Numbered from the stretch's first letter, positions 50,001-63,500 are shown. The stretch: 64,000 nucleotides of DNA from Apus apus (GCF_020740795.1 NC_067285.1:91533152-91597151); one strand, 5' to 3'. The notes: a model not told the origin generated them from the letters alone. Numbers and translations are program-made.

Positions 50001-53000
50001 AAATGAGCCTTAGCAATTTTACCTGCAGTTCTCTAGTCAAAGTACTATAGAAATGCATATCAACATGATCATAACATGAAAATACTCCCTGAAGCATGTG
50101 CTGCAAATAGAAGTATAATGTAGAGAAAGAGGGTGATTAGTGAGCTACATACAAAATTTACTTTTCAGTGTAAGTTATTTTATAATTAATTTATAAGCCA
50201 ATGCATTTATCTGGGAAAAGTGACTGTTGTTGCAAAATGCAGTGGCAAACACACAGTCAGAAGCTAAGTGTGGTTTTATGAAACTTGTAAGTTTTAAAGG
50301 AACTACCTCCATGAGGTTGATGGTCCTCAACTTCCTCTCACTTAAAGAGCAAGGACAAAATGCATTACAAAATTATTTCCATTTATTCAAGTAATATGTT
50401 CTGTAACTGTTTCAGAGAATATTGATGCAGAAAAATACACGGGCCTATTGCTTTTGCTTGGGCTTCTAATTATCTGTAGTCCTCTAATAATTTGGTATTT
50501 GCTAAGATGTAGTTTCCTAACAGCAAACCTTTCTGGGGTCTTTTTAGTGCAACTTCCATATGAGTTCTGGGGTCTATTAGGGCACTGAAAATTTGAAAAC
50601 TATAGCTCTGTTTTGTGGTGGGATATTTTTGATTGTTTTGGTGGTTTGTTTTTTGGCTTTTTTTGGTAGAGGGCAAATGACATCTCCTAGCATAAAGAAA
50701 CTTAGTAAAAGGAGAAGGTGGGTGATGAAGAATCACTGTAAATGTTGGGAGGTAACAGGAAAGAAGAGAAATTTTACAGTTTGGGGAGGGGGAAAGAAAA
50801 TTAAGGCTCATTTAAGCAATCCTCTAAATACCAGCAAAGACTTAATGCAGTGCATTATGAAGTATTTACTGGGATTTTTAATTATTTTATGGATAACGTG
50901 CTTCTGCAATTTATATTGCAATCATTCATTGACAACTTTATGTAAAGATGCCAAATTTGGAATGACTGAATTGCATGCCAGTTTCCCAGATACAAGAATG
51001 AACAGCATAGTTAAGGATCCACAAACCATGATTGTTAACTTCTTTAAAAGTTGTAATATGAACTGATACATACTTGTCGTGTGAAAGAGGTTCTACTCCA
51101 TTTTCAAAAGCATTAAATTCCAAGTTTTTCTAAGTAATCAATCATAATTCATTCAATGAGATTGTTAGGAAAAAAAAAAACATTTTTCTAGATTAGGAAG
51201 AACTTGTTTTGTCTTGGCAACATTTTGAATCATATATGACTACACAGTATGTTTTTATACATAAATTTGCTCTTGCTAAAAGTAACATGGCTATTTTATT
51301 TGGTTTCTACTTTCAGCTCTTCCCATAAATCACTCTGCAAACTAGCACTATTAGAATTCCTAGCAGGATGTGCCTCCATCAGGATATTACCTTTCTACGC
51401 AGTCTGACAGCCTGGATGTTAAGTTTGATGCTGGGGCATCATGACCACCTATTGCATATAAGAAACCATTCCAGGTGGTTACACCTACACCACCTCTTCT
51501 TTTTGACATCTGAGCACAGAGGGTCCATTTGTTTGTATGAGGATCAAAGCACTCTACTGACTTAAGACAAGAACTTCCATCTCGACCACCAACTGCATAG
51601 AGCCTACAAGAAAAAAATAAAAATTGTCTGAACAAGATGAAATTTCCAGTGATGTGTGAAGGACTTCCAAGTTTGTTAAAAGGGGAAGTTTAGGAAGAGA
51701 CTTTCAATAGCATGTTCTGTTGCAAACACTCAAATAAGATTTTGCTCCAATCTTTTCCAATTGTCATAGTCAACACGTAATAACAGTATCTATAGCACAA
51801 CATTCATATTCTAACATATGCTTATAGCTAGCGTTTCCAAAATTACTTATGTGACCTGAAAGACAAAGGCCCATTTCTAGCATGGTCAGAGGGACAAATT
51901 CAGTAGTGGACCTATGTATGCAAAAACTCTTCCTTGCCTCATTTTAGGCATTCAATTACTTCTCGACATTGGTTTATGAACCACAGCGCTACGTTAAGTC
52001 CCACATATCCACTAGGTGGCCTAGTTTGCTCATTCCTTAGAAAAAGGTTTCTAGCATTTGGTATTGACAAAGGACTTAAACTTCTTAGAAAGGCTAGAAG
52101 GAAAATATTGGTTTTAGGAGAACTCCATCACTGGTTAATCTTTAAAACTCATAAAACTGTCAAACTTAAGAAAGAGTTTATGTGCAGAGTTTATGAGCAA
52201 TCAATGTTTAGAAGCAGAAATAACTCAGCACTATTATTTGGGAAGGTAGGAACACAAGCCATTCTAAAAGGAAGAAATGCATCAGAGGCAAAGCCCAGTT
52301 TGAGAGATCCCCTGAAATATCATTAATGAAATCCCCTCATAGGCTAAAACACATTAGAGTATGGTTAAATAATAAAATAAATAGTAGATACTGTGTATGA
52401 TGATAGTGTGAACAATTTATAAGTTACTATTCAGGATTCTCTCAGTTTGGGAAATGCTGTTGTTTGTTTTTTTAAATATACTGACCAACAAACTTATATA
52501 CAAACATCTTGTAAATATGATTGACCTAGTAGTTCTCAGTAATAATTTTAATATTCCTTAAAAAAACCCAAACATTTCCATGGAAGTTTCCAGCTTGTTT
52601 AAGATCAGAAATTACTGAAGGATATTGAAAAATCCTGTTGCAGTTCCACAGAGTTCTTGACTAAAAATCAACCCATTATGCAAGGTATCATTTAAATTAA
52701 GGCCTCCACCCTACCTTCCACAAAACATGACCGAGTTTCGATCACTTATGCAGTGATTTCACCTTCTGGACATGGAGGAATTCTATTACATTCTCTATAT
52801 GAAGGTTTTGAGTAAACCAGCTGAAATATATCAAGTTACAGATAGGTATTACTGGAAAATGCAAAAGTTGCTGCTCCCTCAGTTGAAACACTGCATGCAC
52901 ATTTAAGCTAAAAAGCTACAGGCATCTAGTGTTGCTGCCTACATTAAGAGTCTAGGGAATGTTCCATAATAATAGAGAAATGTAAGGCTCTAATTCTGGT

Positions 53001-56000
53001 GCTTTTCACCACATCTGGGACCCTCTGCTGAACATATAGGAAACCTCAGACCTAACCTAGGCATCCAAGACTGCAGTTCCAAGGCAGCCCAAGGCACATT
53101 GCTTGCTGGTTGCTCCCTCAGCCTCTCCTCACAGGACTTGTTCTCTAGACCCTTCACCAGCTTGGTTGCTCTCCTCTGGACACACTCCAGCACCTCAATG
53201 TCCTTCTTATAGTGAGGGGCCCAGACATGAACACAGTACTTGAGGTGGCCTCACCAGTGCTGAGTATGGGGGGACAATCACTTCCCTACTCCTGCTGGCC
53301 ACGCTATTCCTGAGCCAGCTTAGAAGGCATCTTACTGTGTCTTCAACCACCTGATGGAAGGTTATAGAGAAGACGTATCATTCTCAGAGATATGCAGTGA
53401 AAAGGAAGAAGAGCAAGAGACAAGTTCAAACATGAGAAATTTCAATTGGATATTAGAAGAAAAAGGTTCAGTATAACAGTTACCTCAAAGTTAACTTTGA
53501 AACCAGATCAACTTTAAGGTTGGCCCTGCTTCGAGTTGGTGTTGGATCAGATTACACCAGAGGTCTCTTCCAATCCAAATTATTCTACAATTCTGTGATT
53601 CTAGCTGATCTTTATTTTCTTAATAGATTGACACAAATACCACTTGTATTTTGGGATGCTATAGAAAAATTACACTTAGTTCAAAACAAAGCAATTAAAA
53701 TCACTCAAATTCTAGGAATCATGGCTTACAAATAAAGACTGAAGGAACTTAAGTAATTCAGTCCTGATTACAGAATACTGAGGGGACACCTGTCTTTAAA
53801 TGCAAAAGGCTGTTGCAAATAGGAAAGAAAACATTTATTTGCCTCACTTGTGATAGTACAAGTATTAATAATATAAACCAGCAAAAGGTATTTAAGACTT
53901 GACAGAAGGAGAACTTCACAGATGTATTAGTAGTTAAGCAGACAGCTTAGGAAAGTTATGGAAACTTTACCACTGGAGGTTAAGAACAAGATCAGTCTGG
54001 CTACGAATGTTTTAGATAGAATTGATTCAGCTTTGGGCTAGGAAAATGGATTAGGGAACTCCTTGAGGCCACTTCAAGCCATTTCCTGTGACTGCAATGT
54101 AAAATGACCTAGTTGTCTGAATATGCTTTGTATTAGGAATTAGGCATATTTTCACTGAAAAACAGCTGTAGAAATTTCAGATACCACTCCAGATTTGATT
54201 CATTTTGCCAGAGCTTACTGTTCTGAATTAATGCAATATGAGTACTCCTCCATGGCTTTACAGTAATTCTGGAAGCTGATCGTTTAAACTATCACAGTAA
54301 GAGGAAATCACTGGAGTCTCCGTGAAAGGCAACAACCATTAGTTCCTTCCTGTATTAAGGAGGTAGTAAGTACTTATTGGCCCATAGAGATTATGTCTCT
54401 TAAGTGATACTGAGGGGCACTGTGATGCTATGGGGAAGCTTGCTTGACCCAAAACAAAATCTTTTCTGTGAATGAAGAAATTCGGTTCTTAATGCTATCA
54501 ACAGGTATCTATCAAGATAAATTATTAATAGTCATTTAGGATGGTCCTGTAATTACTTTAAAATAATTAGATAAAAAACGGAAGTTGCCTTCACATACTT
54601 TCCATTTAATATTGCTACACCAACAGTGCTCCTTGGAGTTGACATACTAGCTACAAAGTTCCACTGACGAGCCTGTGGATCCCATCTTTCTACCGTATTC
54701 AGGTAGCTCCAGCCATCATGTCCTCCTACTGCATACATGGGACCTTCCAATACAGCTACTCCTAAAAAAACAGGTATGAAAACCAATCATTTCTGGATAA
54801 GGGGAAAAAAACCCAAACATTTTCCTAGTGACAGTCTAGTGTGCACCACAAAATACTTGAAAACAAGCAAAAAGAAATTTCCTCTTGGGAGCCAATGCTG
54901 GATATAATCTGAAGCAGAAAAAACGTTCAATAAGAAGTTGGCATTAAAACAAAGTTTTCACACTCCTAAACTTAATTTTCAAATGTTTTTGACCAATCCT
55001 AAACCAGGTAGCCTTTTAAAATTATGCATTCAGCCTTTACAGAACTCTACATACCAAGACCATGACGATGAGTGGACATAGGTGGCATTACACTCCAGGT
55101 TTTTGTTCTAGGGTTGTAACACTCAACAGTATTCAGTGTTTTCAGTCCATCTCTGCCACCAACAACATACAATTTATCATCTAAAACTGCAACTCCAAAC
55201 TGTAATCTTCGTCCATTCATGTTTGCAACAGGAGTCCACATGTTGGTACGAAGTTCATACTTTTCAATACTTGTAGCTCCTGAATGACAATATATGCAAG
55301 TTAAAAAAGAAAAAACATCTGAATTATGAGGATAGTTTGTATTTTGGCAATATGCTGATCACACAAGACAGCATGACATCCTGCAGCATGCTCTTAATCC
55401 TATTTATACAAATACTCTTTTTTTACTTCCTCAGTAATTAACTGCACCATTTGAAGGAGGATTTTCTCAGTGCTTTTCAAGACAAAAAGCATGGTTTCTA
55501 CCTGCTTTGCAGAATCAAGTTTTAGAAATACAAATGTTAGGAATACAAAACAACCCATGTGAAATGCAAGTATATATTGAAATTTACTGTTTTGCAATAT
55601 TAGAAAAAAGTTTGAAGCTATGTGACATGAAGTACTAAAAGTGCTAACTTTCAGGCAAGTGAAAGAAAATACTCTCTGCCATAATTTTTCTTACTTGCCA
55701 GCTTCCTGCTAAACACCATGAAACAGTATGGAAGTGTCTATAAAAAAAAGAAAGTCCAAGTAGCTCTGATTGAACCGTTCACCTATCAGTCAAAAAGCTT
55801 TTTTTTTCTTTTTAATGCATATGCAGGTCCTTTCTGTAATTTCTTCCTTTTCCAAATTACTTCCCATTCAAGTAAATAAAGATTAGTTTTCACTCAATTC
55901 AGTATTTCACTACTCAGAAAACAGATAGTCTCTTGATAACTTCAAATCAATCGTAACTCTAGCTTCCTGAATGTTTACAGCATTATCAAAGGTTCATAGG

Positions 56001-59000
56001 CTTTTTAACCTAAGAAACCATGTACATTAAAGACGTTTCATGTTCTGTGCTGCAGAATATTTGAATTCTAGAATTAACATGTTGTACAAACATCGATCAA
56101 ACATTCTTTTTAAAAGAACCAAAACAGTTCAGCCACTAATCATTATACAAGCAAATACCTTTTGTTGCATCCATTCCTCCAACAGCAAACAATACACCCA
56201 CTGTAGATTTTCTAGGTTTGGTGCGAGGACTTTGCAACATAGGTCGCCTCTCTGGCAACAGATGGTACTTCATTGCTTCCATAATGAGTTTTTGACATTC
56301 AATGTCATCCCTGAAGAGTGCATTATTTTCCATATCTGCCAGAAACTGTGAAAAAGAAAATTAAACAGGCTGCATTGCTATAAACCACATGAAGAATAAA
56401 GGCAAAAGTACAAGATAACATTTTATCTGAAGACTTCTACCACCCAATTTAAAATCATATATAAAATAGATACATAAAAAGGTATTAAAAAAGACTACAG
56501 TAAAGATAAACTTGTAATAAATAAAACATGTACATTTTAAGCAAGCCATTAAAAAAGGAAAAAAAAAAAAAGGAAGGCTATCTGATATTAATTCTTAATG
56601 GATGATTTAAGTTTAATGGTCCAAAGGAAGAAAACAAAATCTCCTAAGATTTCAGTGCCCCTACAAGTTTGTTCAAGGAAATGGAATCAGGCTCTGAGTA
56701 TGTCAGTCAGTTTAACATCACACTTTTAACTCCCAAATCCATCTAATCTAGAGCTCTGTAAAAGCTGCTTCAGGCACAGGCTGAATATTTAAATATATGT
56801 TCTATTCCTCACTCTGACAGTGACCCAGATCACAGTATATAAATTAATAGAAACCTTTGCTAAAAATTTTAATATCAAGGATGCAAGCATATTTCACAAG
56901 TGTAAAATTTTAAATATGGCTTAAATAAAATCAAATAAAGACTACTACTAATTTTTCAAAGTTGAAAGACCCTGGTCTTTAAACTCTTAAAGTCTTTTGC
57001 ATTCCATGTTGGTCAGAATGCAGAAAAAATATATTAGTAGGCTGAGTGTCTCAATTGTAATTATTAGAAGTCTAGACAATTAGCATTTTTCTGAGCTGCA
57101 ACACGAAGCCTGAGAAACAGAAAAAAGCAAGTGAAGTGCCCCACTGGGACTTGGATAGTTGCCAGAACAATAAGAAAAAGGCAAATGTCTCTGAACTGTC
57201 ATCACAAAATCCGCACACGTTGTGAATATCGGAAATGTGTGTCCACAATCCAGGATGAGACACTGTTGTTGAGATGTTAAGAGCCAACCAATAGCAAGTA
57301 TAAAATTGCTGTGAAATTAGTAATCAGGAGTACTAATGGGATGCTTTATAAAATAGTTGTGCATAAAACAGTGTGCATATCCCTGGCTTAAGGCAGCCTT
57401 AGGGCTGCAAAGTGGCAAGTATGACATCCATGGGTCCAGAAGAGATAGAGGCTGCTAAACCTGAACATCTATCAGAGAAATCAACAGAAACTACAACAGA
57501 AAACATAATTTTAAAACAACAACAAACAAACAAAACCAACAACAAAAAGAATCAAAAAAAGCCGCAACCACCACCACCATTTCAAAGACCTTCCCTAGAA
57601 AATTTTCAGAAAACTCAGCCTGACTTTTGCAGTATTTCTCTAATTGGCTGATATTCTCATTCTATTTAAAAAAGCAAATTAATATGTTCTCATGTAAATT
57701 AGCAGAGGAACTAACTTTTTATACTTTATTTTCAGCACATCCCATTCTTTCTTCTCTTGACCCAAAGCACCACTTACCAGGTGTATCACTTCACAGGGAC
57801 ACTTGGTGATTACAAAACAGTAAACTAAAAGCTGTCTTTTAATTGCCAGCATGCAATACTATAAAATTGCACAGTTAAAGAAAAAAAAATCTATTAATTA
57901 TTACTGTCCTAAATTGGACATTGTTGTAGTTGCATACAGGAAAATTAAGGCTTGTACACAACAGACAAGCAGAATTTAATATTTATCTATGTGTGTATAT
58001 ATGAGTACTTCAACACGATTCAGCCAATGTTGTCTCCAGTTTCTAACCCCCCCAACCTGTAAAGAAGTTCTTACAGAATGGAGTCTCAATCTCTCAAAGC
58101 AGATTCATCTCTGGTAAAAAGAAATGCAATCTAAGATTGCTTTGGTACCCCAAAAAACCTGCTGGCTCCTGAAACTAAACCTACTGTACTACAATTTTTT
58201 TGGTAAATATTCTTCACTCAAGTAACTTGGAATAGGTTTACTTAAATGAAAGCACTTTTTTTCCAAGTTTTATTATTTACATAGCCTCTTGTACTAAAAG
58301 CATTTGTAATGCAGCTACAAATTGTGTGTTAGCATGAAAATACAGTCATTGGAAACCTGATGAAGATAAAGATAGTGCAGATGCTTTAGAGAAAGAAAGT
58401 GCAGATACTTAAGTAATAAGGATTTCTGTCTAAAAGGAAGCTGAACCATCTTGTAACTCCATAATTGCTTAATAATATTTTTCATTATTTATCAGAGTTA
58501 GAGTACTTGCTACCTTACAGCTTAAGAGGCTGACAAATATTAATCTTTAGCCTTTTTAAGAACAAAAAGTGACTTACAAATATTTAGGACACTGCTTGCG
58601 TTAACCAAAGAGATGACAGAATGCTATGTACAAAGAGATGCATAAAATCAGAACTAATAAAACTGATAATTCGTAACAATTTTTTTTGCTTCCAATGGTA
58701 TAGTTTCATGGTATTTCCCAACTTTTTTTTTCAAGTCTGAATCTAATATTCTTTGCATCTCTGCTTGAAATGTTCTTGATTCCAGCAAGTTGTTCCATTT
58801 TCTAGTTTAATTTCTTTCAAATAGCTTTAACCCTTCAACCATAAAATTGGAAACCTTTTCATGATATTATGTTTGCTGTCAGTGGCCTCATGTAATGTGA
58901 TTATGTAGCAAAACATGATTCTTAAAATGTTAAGACTGTTTTGGGCACTTCAAACCAATTACTCAATGTACTAATTGTTGCCATATTCAAATCCCTTCTT

Positions 59001-60572
59001 TAACATTTTAATTTGCTAAATAAAGTAATAATAAAAAGGCAATAGAAAAATATTGTGTTAGTAATGTAAGTGTATATTTTTAGAAGACAGGAAAAATTAA
59101 AGATAAAATAATAAGTGAGAGATGGTACTGCTTTTGTGTTTCATTCTCCCATTTTCCTAATCAGTTAGAGTGAACAATTTTATTTCAGCACATATCTCTG
59201 GGATCAATTCTGTATTTTCAGTTTCTAAAGATGTTTCAATTGCATTCAACTAAGTAAAAGGAATACAGCAGTGGTCACTTAGTTATCAACTAATTAAATG
59301 CTCAACAAAAGAACTATTTCCTCCAGGTCAGTTGGCTTACATTTTATTATGTTTCTAGAAAAATTACAAAGTCAAGGCCACAACCGTATCAATGTCTGTA
59401 AATATATAAAGAGTGGGTGTAAGGAGGACGCAGCCAGACTCTTTTCAGTAGTGCCCTGTGACAGGACAAGAGGCAGTGGGCACAAGCTGGAACACATGAA
59501 GTTCCATCTAAACATAAGGAAAAACTTCTTTAGTGTGGGGGTGACAAAGCACTGGGACAGGCTGCCCAGGGAGGTTGTGGAGTCTCCTTCTTTGGACATA
59601 TTCAAGACCTGCCTGGATGCAGACCTGAGTGATGTGCTCTAGGGGATCCCGCTTTAGTGAGAGAGCTGGACTGGAAGTCCCTTCCAACTTTAATGGTTCT
59701 GTGATTCTGTATGCTATGAGATAATGAGTACAATGCTACACATGACATTAACAAGAAAAGTAATTCCTACAGGACTGGAAAAACCATCATTCACAACTAT
59801 TTAAACAATCTGAGCTCAAGTCTTCCTTAGCATGGCATGTAGATATCCAAGAAGGAGAAAAAGGATTGATTGGAAAAAACAAAAATTACCAAAGATGGTT
59901 TATCAAGAGTTAATAGAAGAGAAATCACTCTACATAATTGATTCAAATAGTATTTCCTAAATCTCAAGGGTAGCTATAATTATATGAAGGAAATGTAATG
60001 ATCCAAATAAACTGTGTAAGTTCCATGAAGAAGACATTTAAAAAGGACACACCTTCTAGTGGCAAACATATCCTTGATAAGCATTTTTCTAGGAAATAGA
60101 AGCAATTTTTCCCTAGCAGCTCCATCCCTTCTTTTGTCCTGACTGACCTAAGGTTAGGATCAGAATATGCTGCAGTTCACAAACAGACAAAAACTGTTGT
60201 ACCTATACAATATGCTAAGTCCTTATATGCAGCCCTAAGAATCCAAATTATTAAGAATCCTGAAGCTTTTATTTTTTTGTCACTATCAATATATTGGTGC
60301 TGTAGACATGAAGCCCATTGTAACCATGGTATAAACTAGAAAGGAACTGAACAATTTACTTGTGGAGCAAGAAGAGGCAGTCTAATGTAAGCCAGGAGTT
60401 TACTGAGGTCTTTCCTTCTCTGTTCCAAGTCATGTCGAACCCACGTAAGTAGTGCATTCAGTATAGTTTCTTCATTAGGAATATTCATGTCATCACTTGC
60501 TAAAAGCTTTGCAATTTCAGTGGCTGGCAACAACAGAAATTCCTGGTTTCTAATTACTTCCATGAAGTTTTC
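47019..60572 (-). CDS. KLHL5: KLHL5, Kelch-like protein 5, C-terminal part (7 exons, 5' partial)
   Basis: KLHL5 is a BTB-BACK-Kelch protein, a family that mostly serves as substrate adaptors for CUL3 ubiquitin ligases and binds actin in some members. The seven exons on the - strand join with correct phases into 409 residues plus stop, against about 755 for the human protein. Residues 1 to about 115 of this part are the rest of the BACK region ([60 protein letters not shown]). Six Kelch blades follow, starting near FAVGGMD (124), YVVGGRD (171), YAVGGHD (218), YAVGGRD (265), YAIGGHD (312) and YAVGGYD (365). The C-terminus is [18 protein letters not shown], as in the mammalian protein I recall. 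The BTB domain, start codon and promoter lie beyond 64000. KLHL5 rather than KLHL1 or KLHL4 is supported by synteny with WDR19 and RFC1. Its substrate is not inferable from sequence. Confidence 0.95.
47076..49014 (-). other. KLHL5: KLHL5 last intron
   Basis: This 1.94-kb intron's 3' end (47084-47150 on the + strand, A/AAAC-rich) is a T-rich tract of about 65 bases before the acceptor. I see no transposon end elsewhere in it. Confidence 0.75.
49015..49186 (-). CDS. KLHL5: KLHL5 exon: Kelch blade 6
   Basis: The acceptor is tcttttag|gtatga and the donor atgcag|gtatag. It encodes [40 protein letters not shown] and ends TNEWMQ. Confidence 0.97.
49187..51390 (-). other. KLHL5: KLHL5 intron between blades 5 and 6
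   Basis: This 2.2-kb intron has a 157-codon open frame on the + strand (50593-51066) that starts in T-rich low-complexity sequence (see findings). Nothing else is recognised. Confidence 0.7.
51391..51603 (-). CDS. KLHL5: KLHL5 exon: Kelch blades 4-5
   Basis: The acceptor is ttcttgtag|gctcta and the donor agaaag|gtaata. It encodes [40 protein letters not shown] and the loop [16 protein letters not shown]. Confidence 0.97.
53050..53350 (-). repeat. CR1 LINE fragment (ORF2 C-terminal region)
   Basis: On the - strand it reads gtgattgtccccccatactc, ctggtgaggccacctcaagt, ctataagaaggacattgagg and gtccagaggagagcaaccaa, the standard CR1 block. Part of it translates as [20 protein letters not shown]. 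It is truncated at both ends. Confidence 0.9.
53515..53607 (+). repeat. CR1 LINE, 3' terminus
   Basis: It contains ttggatcagattacaccaga, ggtctcttccaatccaaat and tctgtgattctag, the CR1 3' end on the + strand, opposite to the copy at 53050-53350. Confidence 0.8.
53608..54110 (+). repeat. Old degenerate LINE relic (uncertain family)
   Basis: A translated piece, [19 protein letters not shown], resembles the LINE pattern FWAP...IEKL--VQ-KAIK, and the following sequence resembles a decayed LINE 3' region (cactggaggttaagaacaag). It directly follows the CR1 terminus at 53607, so one element may have inserted into the other. Confidence 0.35.
54599..54761 (-). CDS. KLHL5: KLHL5 exon: Kelch blade 3
   Basis: The acceptor is tttttttag|gagtag and the donor ggaaa|gtatgt. 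It encodes [20 protein letters not shown] and [20 protein letters not shown]. Confidence 0.97.
55055..55279 (-). CDS. KLHL5: KLHL5 exon: Kelch blades 1-2
   Basis: The acceptor is tcattcag|gagcta and the donor tcttg|gtatgt. It encodes [40 protein letters not shown] and [11 protein letters not shown]. Confidence 0.97.
56159..56345 (-). CDS. KLHL5: KLHL5 exon: end of BACK region and first Kelch strand
   Basis: The acceptor is tttcacag|tttctg and the donor aaaag|gtattt. It encodes [40 protein letters not shown] and [10 protein letters not shown]. Confidence 0.96.
56346..60359 (-). other. KLHL5: KLHL5 intron inside the BACK region
   Basis: This 4.0-kb A/T-rich intron has AAAC-rich low complexity near 57510-57560 and one CR1 copy at 59390-59712. 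Nothing else is recognised. Confidence 0.75.
59390..59712 (+). repeat. CR1 LINE, 3' end fragment
   Basis: It contains gcagccagactcttttcagt, gacaggacaagaggcagtgg, ctgggacaggctgcccaggg and a tail ggttctgtgattctgta. A 114-codon frame over it (59298-59642) includes [20 protein letters not shown], the CR1 ORF2 C-terminus. It is a relatively well-kept copy, antisense to KLHL5. Confidence 0.92.
60360..60572 (-). CDS. KLHL5: KLHL5 exon: BACK region
   Basis: The acceptor is tttttcag|gaaaac and the donor ccacaa|gtaaat. It has 71 codons in phase 0/0, with [40 protein letters not shown] and [11 protein letters not shown]. Confidence 0.96.
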
Positions 60573-63500
60573 CTGAAAAAGAAAAATATTTTTAATACAG
60601 GTAACATCATACTTGGAAGATATTTCATGGAACTCCTACTGTATCTTCCCCTCTTTTCCCTCCCTTCACGCCATCTCTCCGTTGTGCCAGTAAATACCAC
60701 TGGAGAACTGACCTGGGAGGCAAAAAGAAGTAAAACAAAAATGTACTGAGTTATTTTGACATCACATAATTTCTCATTCAGTCCCACAGACAGATGTGTT
60801 GATACAATTATGGGGGAAGTGTATGGACAGAAACAAGCAATGGGTTGTGGCAGATACTATCTTGGTTCTGCAAATTGAATAAATACTTTCTGAAGTACAG
60901 TTTAAAAAACATAAAAGGTGCAGTTTGTTCCCATTGACAGTACAGAATACAACATAAGATGCTTTGTGAAGCAAAGAGCACAACATTCCACAATTACTGG
61001 GCACATCTAACTGTTGTTATTACTGCTAGATTAAACTACTACATTAAGATTTCAAAGGAAATAAAAAATACTAACAACTTTATTGTTTATTTTAAATGGA
61101 TGATAAAGTGTTTATTTTGTTATTTTGTAAGTTTTATACAGCTGATCTGATTCACTGGGGAGCAAAAGATACACAGAATCCACAATACTGCACATGCCTT
61201 GCTTTATTAACAATATTTACTTTAATAGGACTCAATTTTCTAACTTTCATCCTGTCACTTCCAGCAAAAAATCCTGACTTTGAAATAGGAAAGTCACAAT
61301 ATTTCCAACATTGATATCTTATTAGTTCATAATACTAAAACTTGCAGAATATTCTGTAAGGACTCTCATGAACTTAGGCAGAAATAGCAGAAAAGCATGT
61401 AGAAACACAATCAGCATTACGATCTTACAGTGAGAAATCTGAATGCAACAGAAGAGGGTGAGGTCAAGTCTATCCTCTTTCCCCATACACCTTTTACAAG
61501 GCAACAAAGTAAAAGCAGTCTATGATCACAACATGTTCTTGTATTTTGTTAGCTCAAAACCCAGCTGGCCTCATACTCCAAACTGAGAGTAACTTCATGA
61601 TGAGAACACAGTATTACAATCAATTTAGTAACTGCACTGTTGATTGCTAGCCTACAGGATGCTGGTTTTGCTCCACCATCACAGGTACCTCCAAAATACA
61701 TGGAGTTGGTAAAGTGCATTAGATCCACAAACAGGGAAAGGTAACTGGGCTTACTATCAATATTAAATTCACTTAGCACCTTGTTTAATGATTTCAGAAG
61801 AACTGCATGTTAATGAAAAAAAACTCTAGAAGCACACACGTTGGAAAAAAAAATAGGATATTTAGGTCAACAAAACAGAGAGAAACTTGGGAGCAGCAGC
61901 AGGACCTGCACTGCAAAACAAGTACAAATTTTGCATAATAAATGGCAACAAAAACATACAGTACAGTTTGGCATTATATATGCCAAGGACATCATGACAA
62001 CAAAGCAAAAAAGGTAACACTTCTTCCTTTTTATTGCTTAGTCTAATCCTTTTAAACTGTTCCTCAGTACTCAAAAAATATTAACTAATTAAAGAATGTT
62101 GAGCAAAGAGGAAAAAACTAATAAGGAGTAAACCAGTCCACCTTACATGAAAGCCACACATATATAAGATAGCTACCAGATGTCTAAGGGAAAAGATCAA
62201 AGTGGTTCCTCTCCACAGGAAACTCTGGAGCTGAAATTAGGAAATGAATTCAAAAATGTTATCTGTGCACGTAGCTGTATTCCTGGATAGAATTTGGAAA
62301 GGAAAATTTTTACATTTAATATCTGAAAAGCTTTCATATTAGAGAGATCCAATTGACTACACAAAAGCAGTTCTTCCAAGTGTAAACTGTAGCAGATTAG
62401 AAGGGAGATAGAACTGTGCTTTCCTCTTTAATTGGTTTAATTCTGTATTACAGGATGAAAGTTAAGGAAATTAGCAAATACAAGAACTAAAACAGCAGAA
62501 AGACTGTACCAATATTCTATAGCACAACACATGCACTGTTATTTGTTTTACTCTAATATCTAATGCTTGGGAGTAAAATTTAAAGCTGAAAACAATCAAA
62601 ATTACTTCCAGAGTTTAAATACGCAGTTCACAGCAATTCAGGTTCCACTGAGTTAATTTTTTCCACTGCTGTTTTTTTCTTGATTCTCTGTCCTAGGGAG
62701 TATGCAAACTGGAGCTGTTTTTAGTTTTGCTGAATAAACAGGCAGTGAGCACTGACAAAGAGAAAATCCAACACTTACTCCCTTAAACTTTCCATATTGT
62801 CTATGTGGATCACAGGAGGAGGAAGGGGAAAGCACCTGCATGGAAAGTTTCCTTTGTCTCTGAAGGCAACAAGCTGATCTTGTGTAAGTCAGTCAGGTAT
62901 CCTCTGTGGAAAGCTTTTTTCCAACTGCATTTCATCACTTCAACTGCTGTTGTGTTTAAAAAGCCTGATTTTCCTTCTTGTTGCTTGCAGACAATTACTT
63001 TCTGATGGGAACAAGTTCAACTTCCTCTTGCTCCCATTCTATTTTTAAAGCAGAGACTTCTTTTGAGCACAGTATCAAAGCATTCCACTGGGAATACAGC
63101 CACTCTTTGGCCTATGTCTGGGGTTTTTTATAATCAGAATCTGACAGTTCCTCTTCCTCTACAGACAGAGATTCTGAAGACAAAAAGAAGGAGCCAGTGT
63201 ATCTCCTAGCATTCTTAAACTCCTCATTAGCCTTTTCTTTCCTTCTTCTTGTGGGAACTCTCTGTGGAAGAACAGGATATTTCAGAGAACAAATGGTCTG
63301 CAGTTTCAGTCTCCTGCTTTCTGGTTCTTAAAGTAAAAAAAGTTTCCCACCCCCAAAATTAGCTCCTCAAAAAGCGTGGAAACGTTCTAAAATGAGAAGC
63401 CTGAGGTTTGTCTGTTAGCTAAAACAAGGACATGCAGTCCCTATGCTCAATGCTGTGCATTGCTCACTCACATCATAACCTTACGTTCACCCTTCAGCAA

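Larger units (their letters stand above)
51604..54598 (-). other. KLHL5: KLHL5 intron between blades 3 and 4
   Basis: This 3.0-kb intron holds two CR1 pieces and an older LINE relic (listed separately). A 130-codon + strand frame at 51934-52326 has no recognised domain. Confidence 0.7.

Noticed and set aside
51934-52326. 130-codon + strand frame in a KLHL5 intron
   Set aside because: No recognisable motif, no splice context and low-complexity basic content. It is most likely chance.
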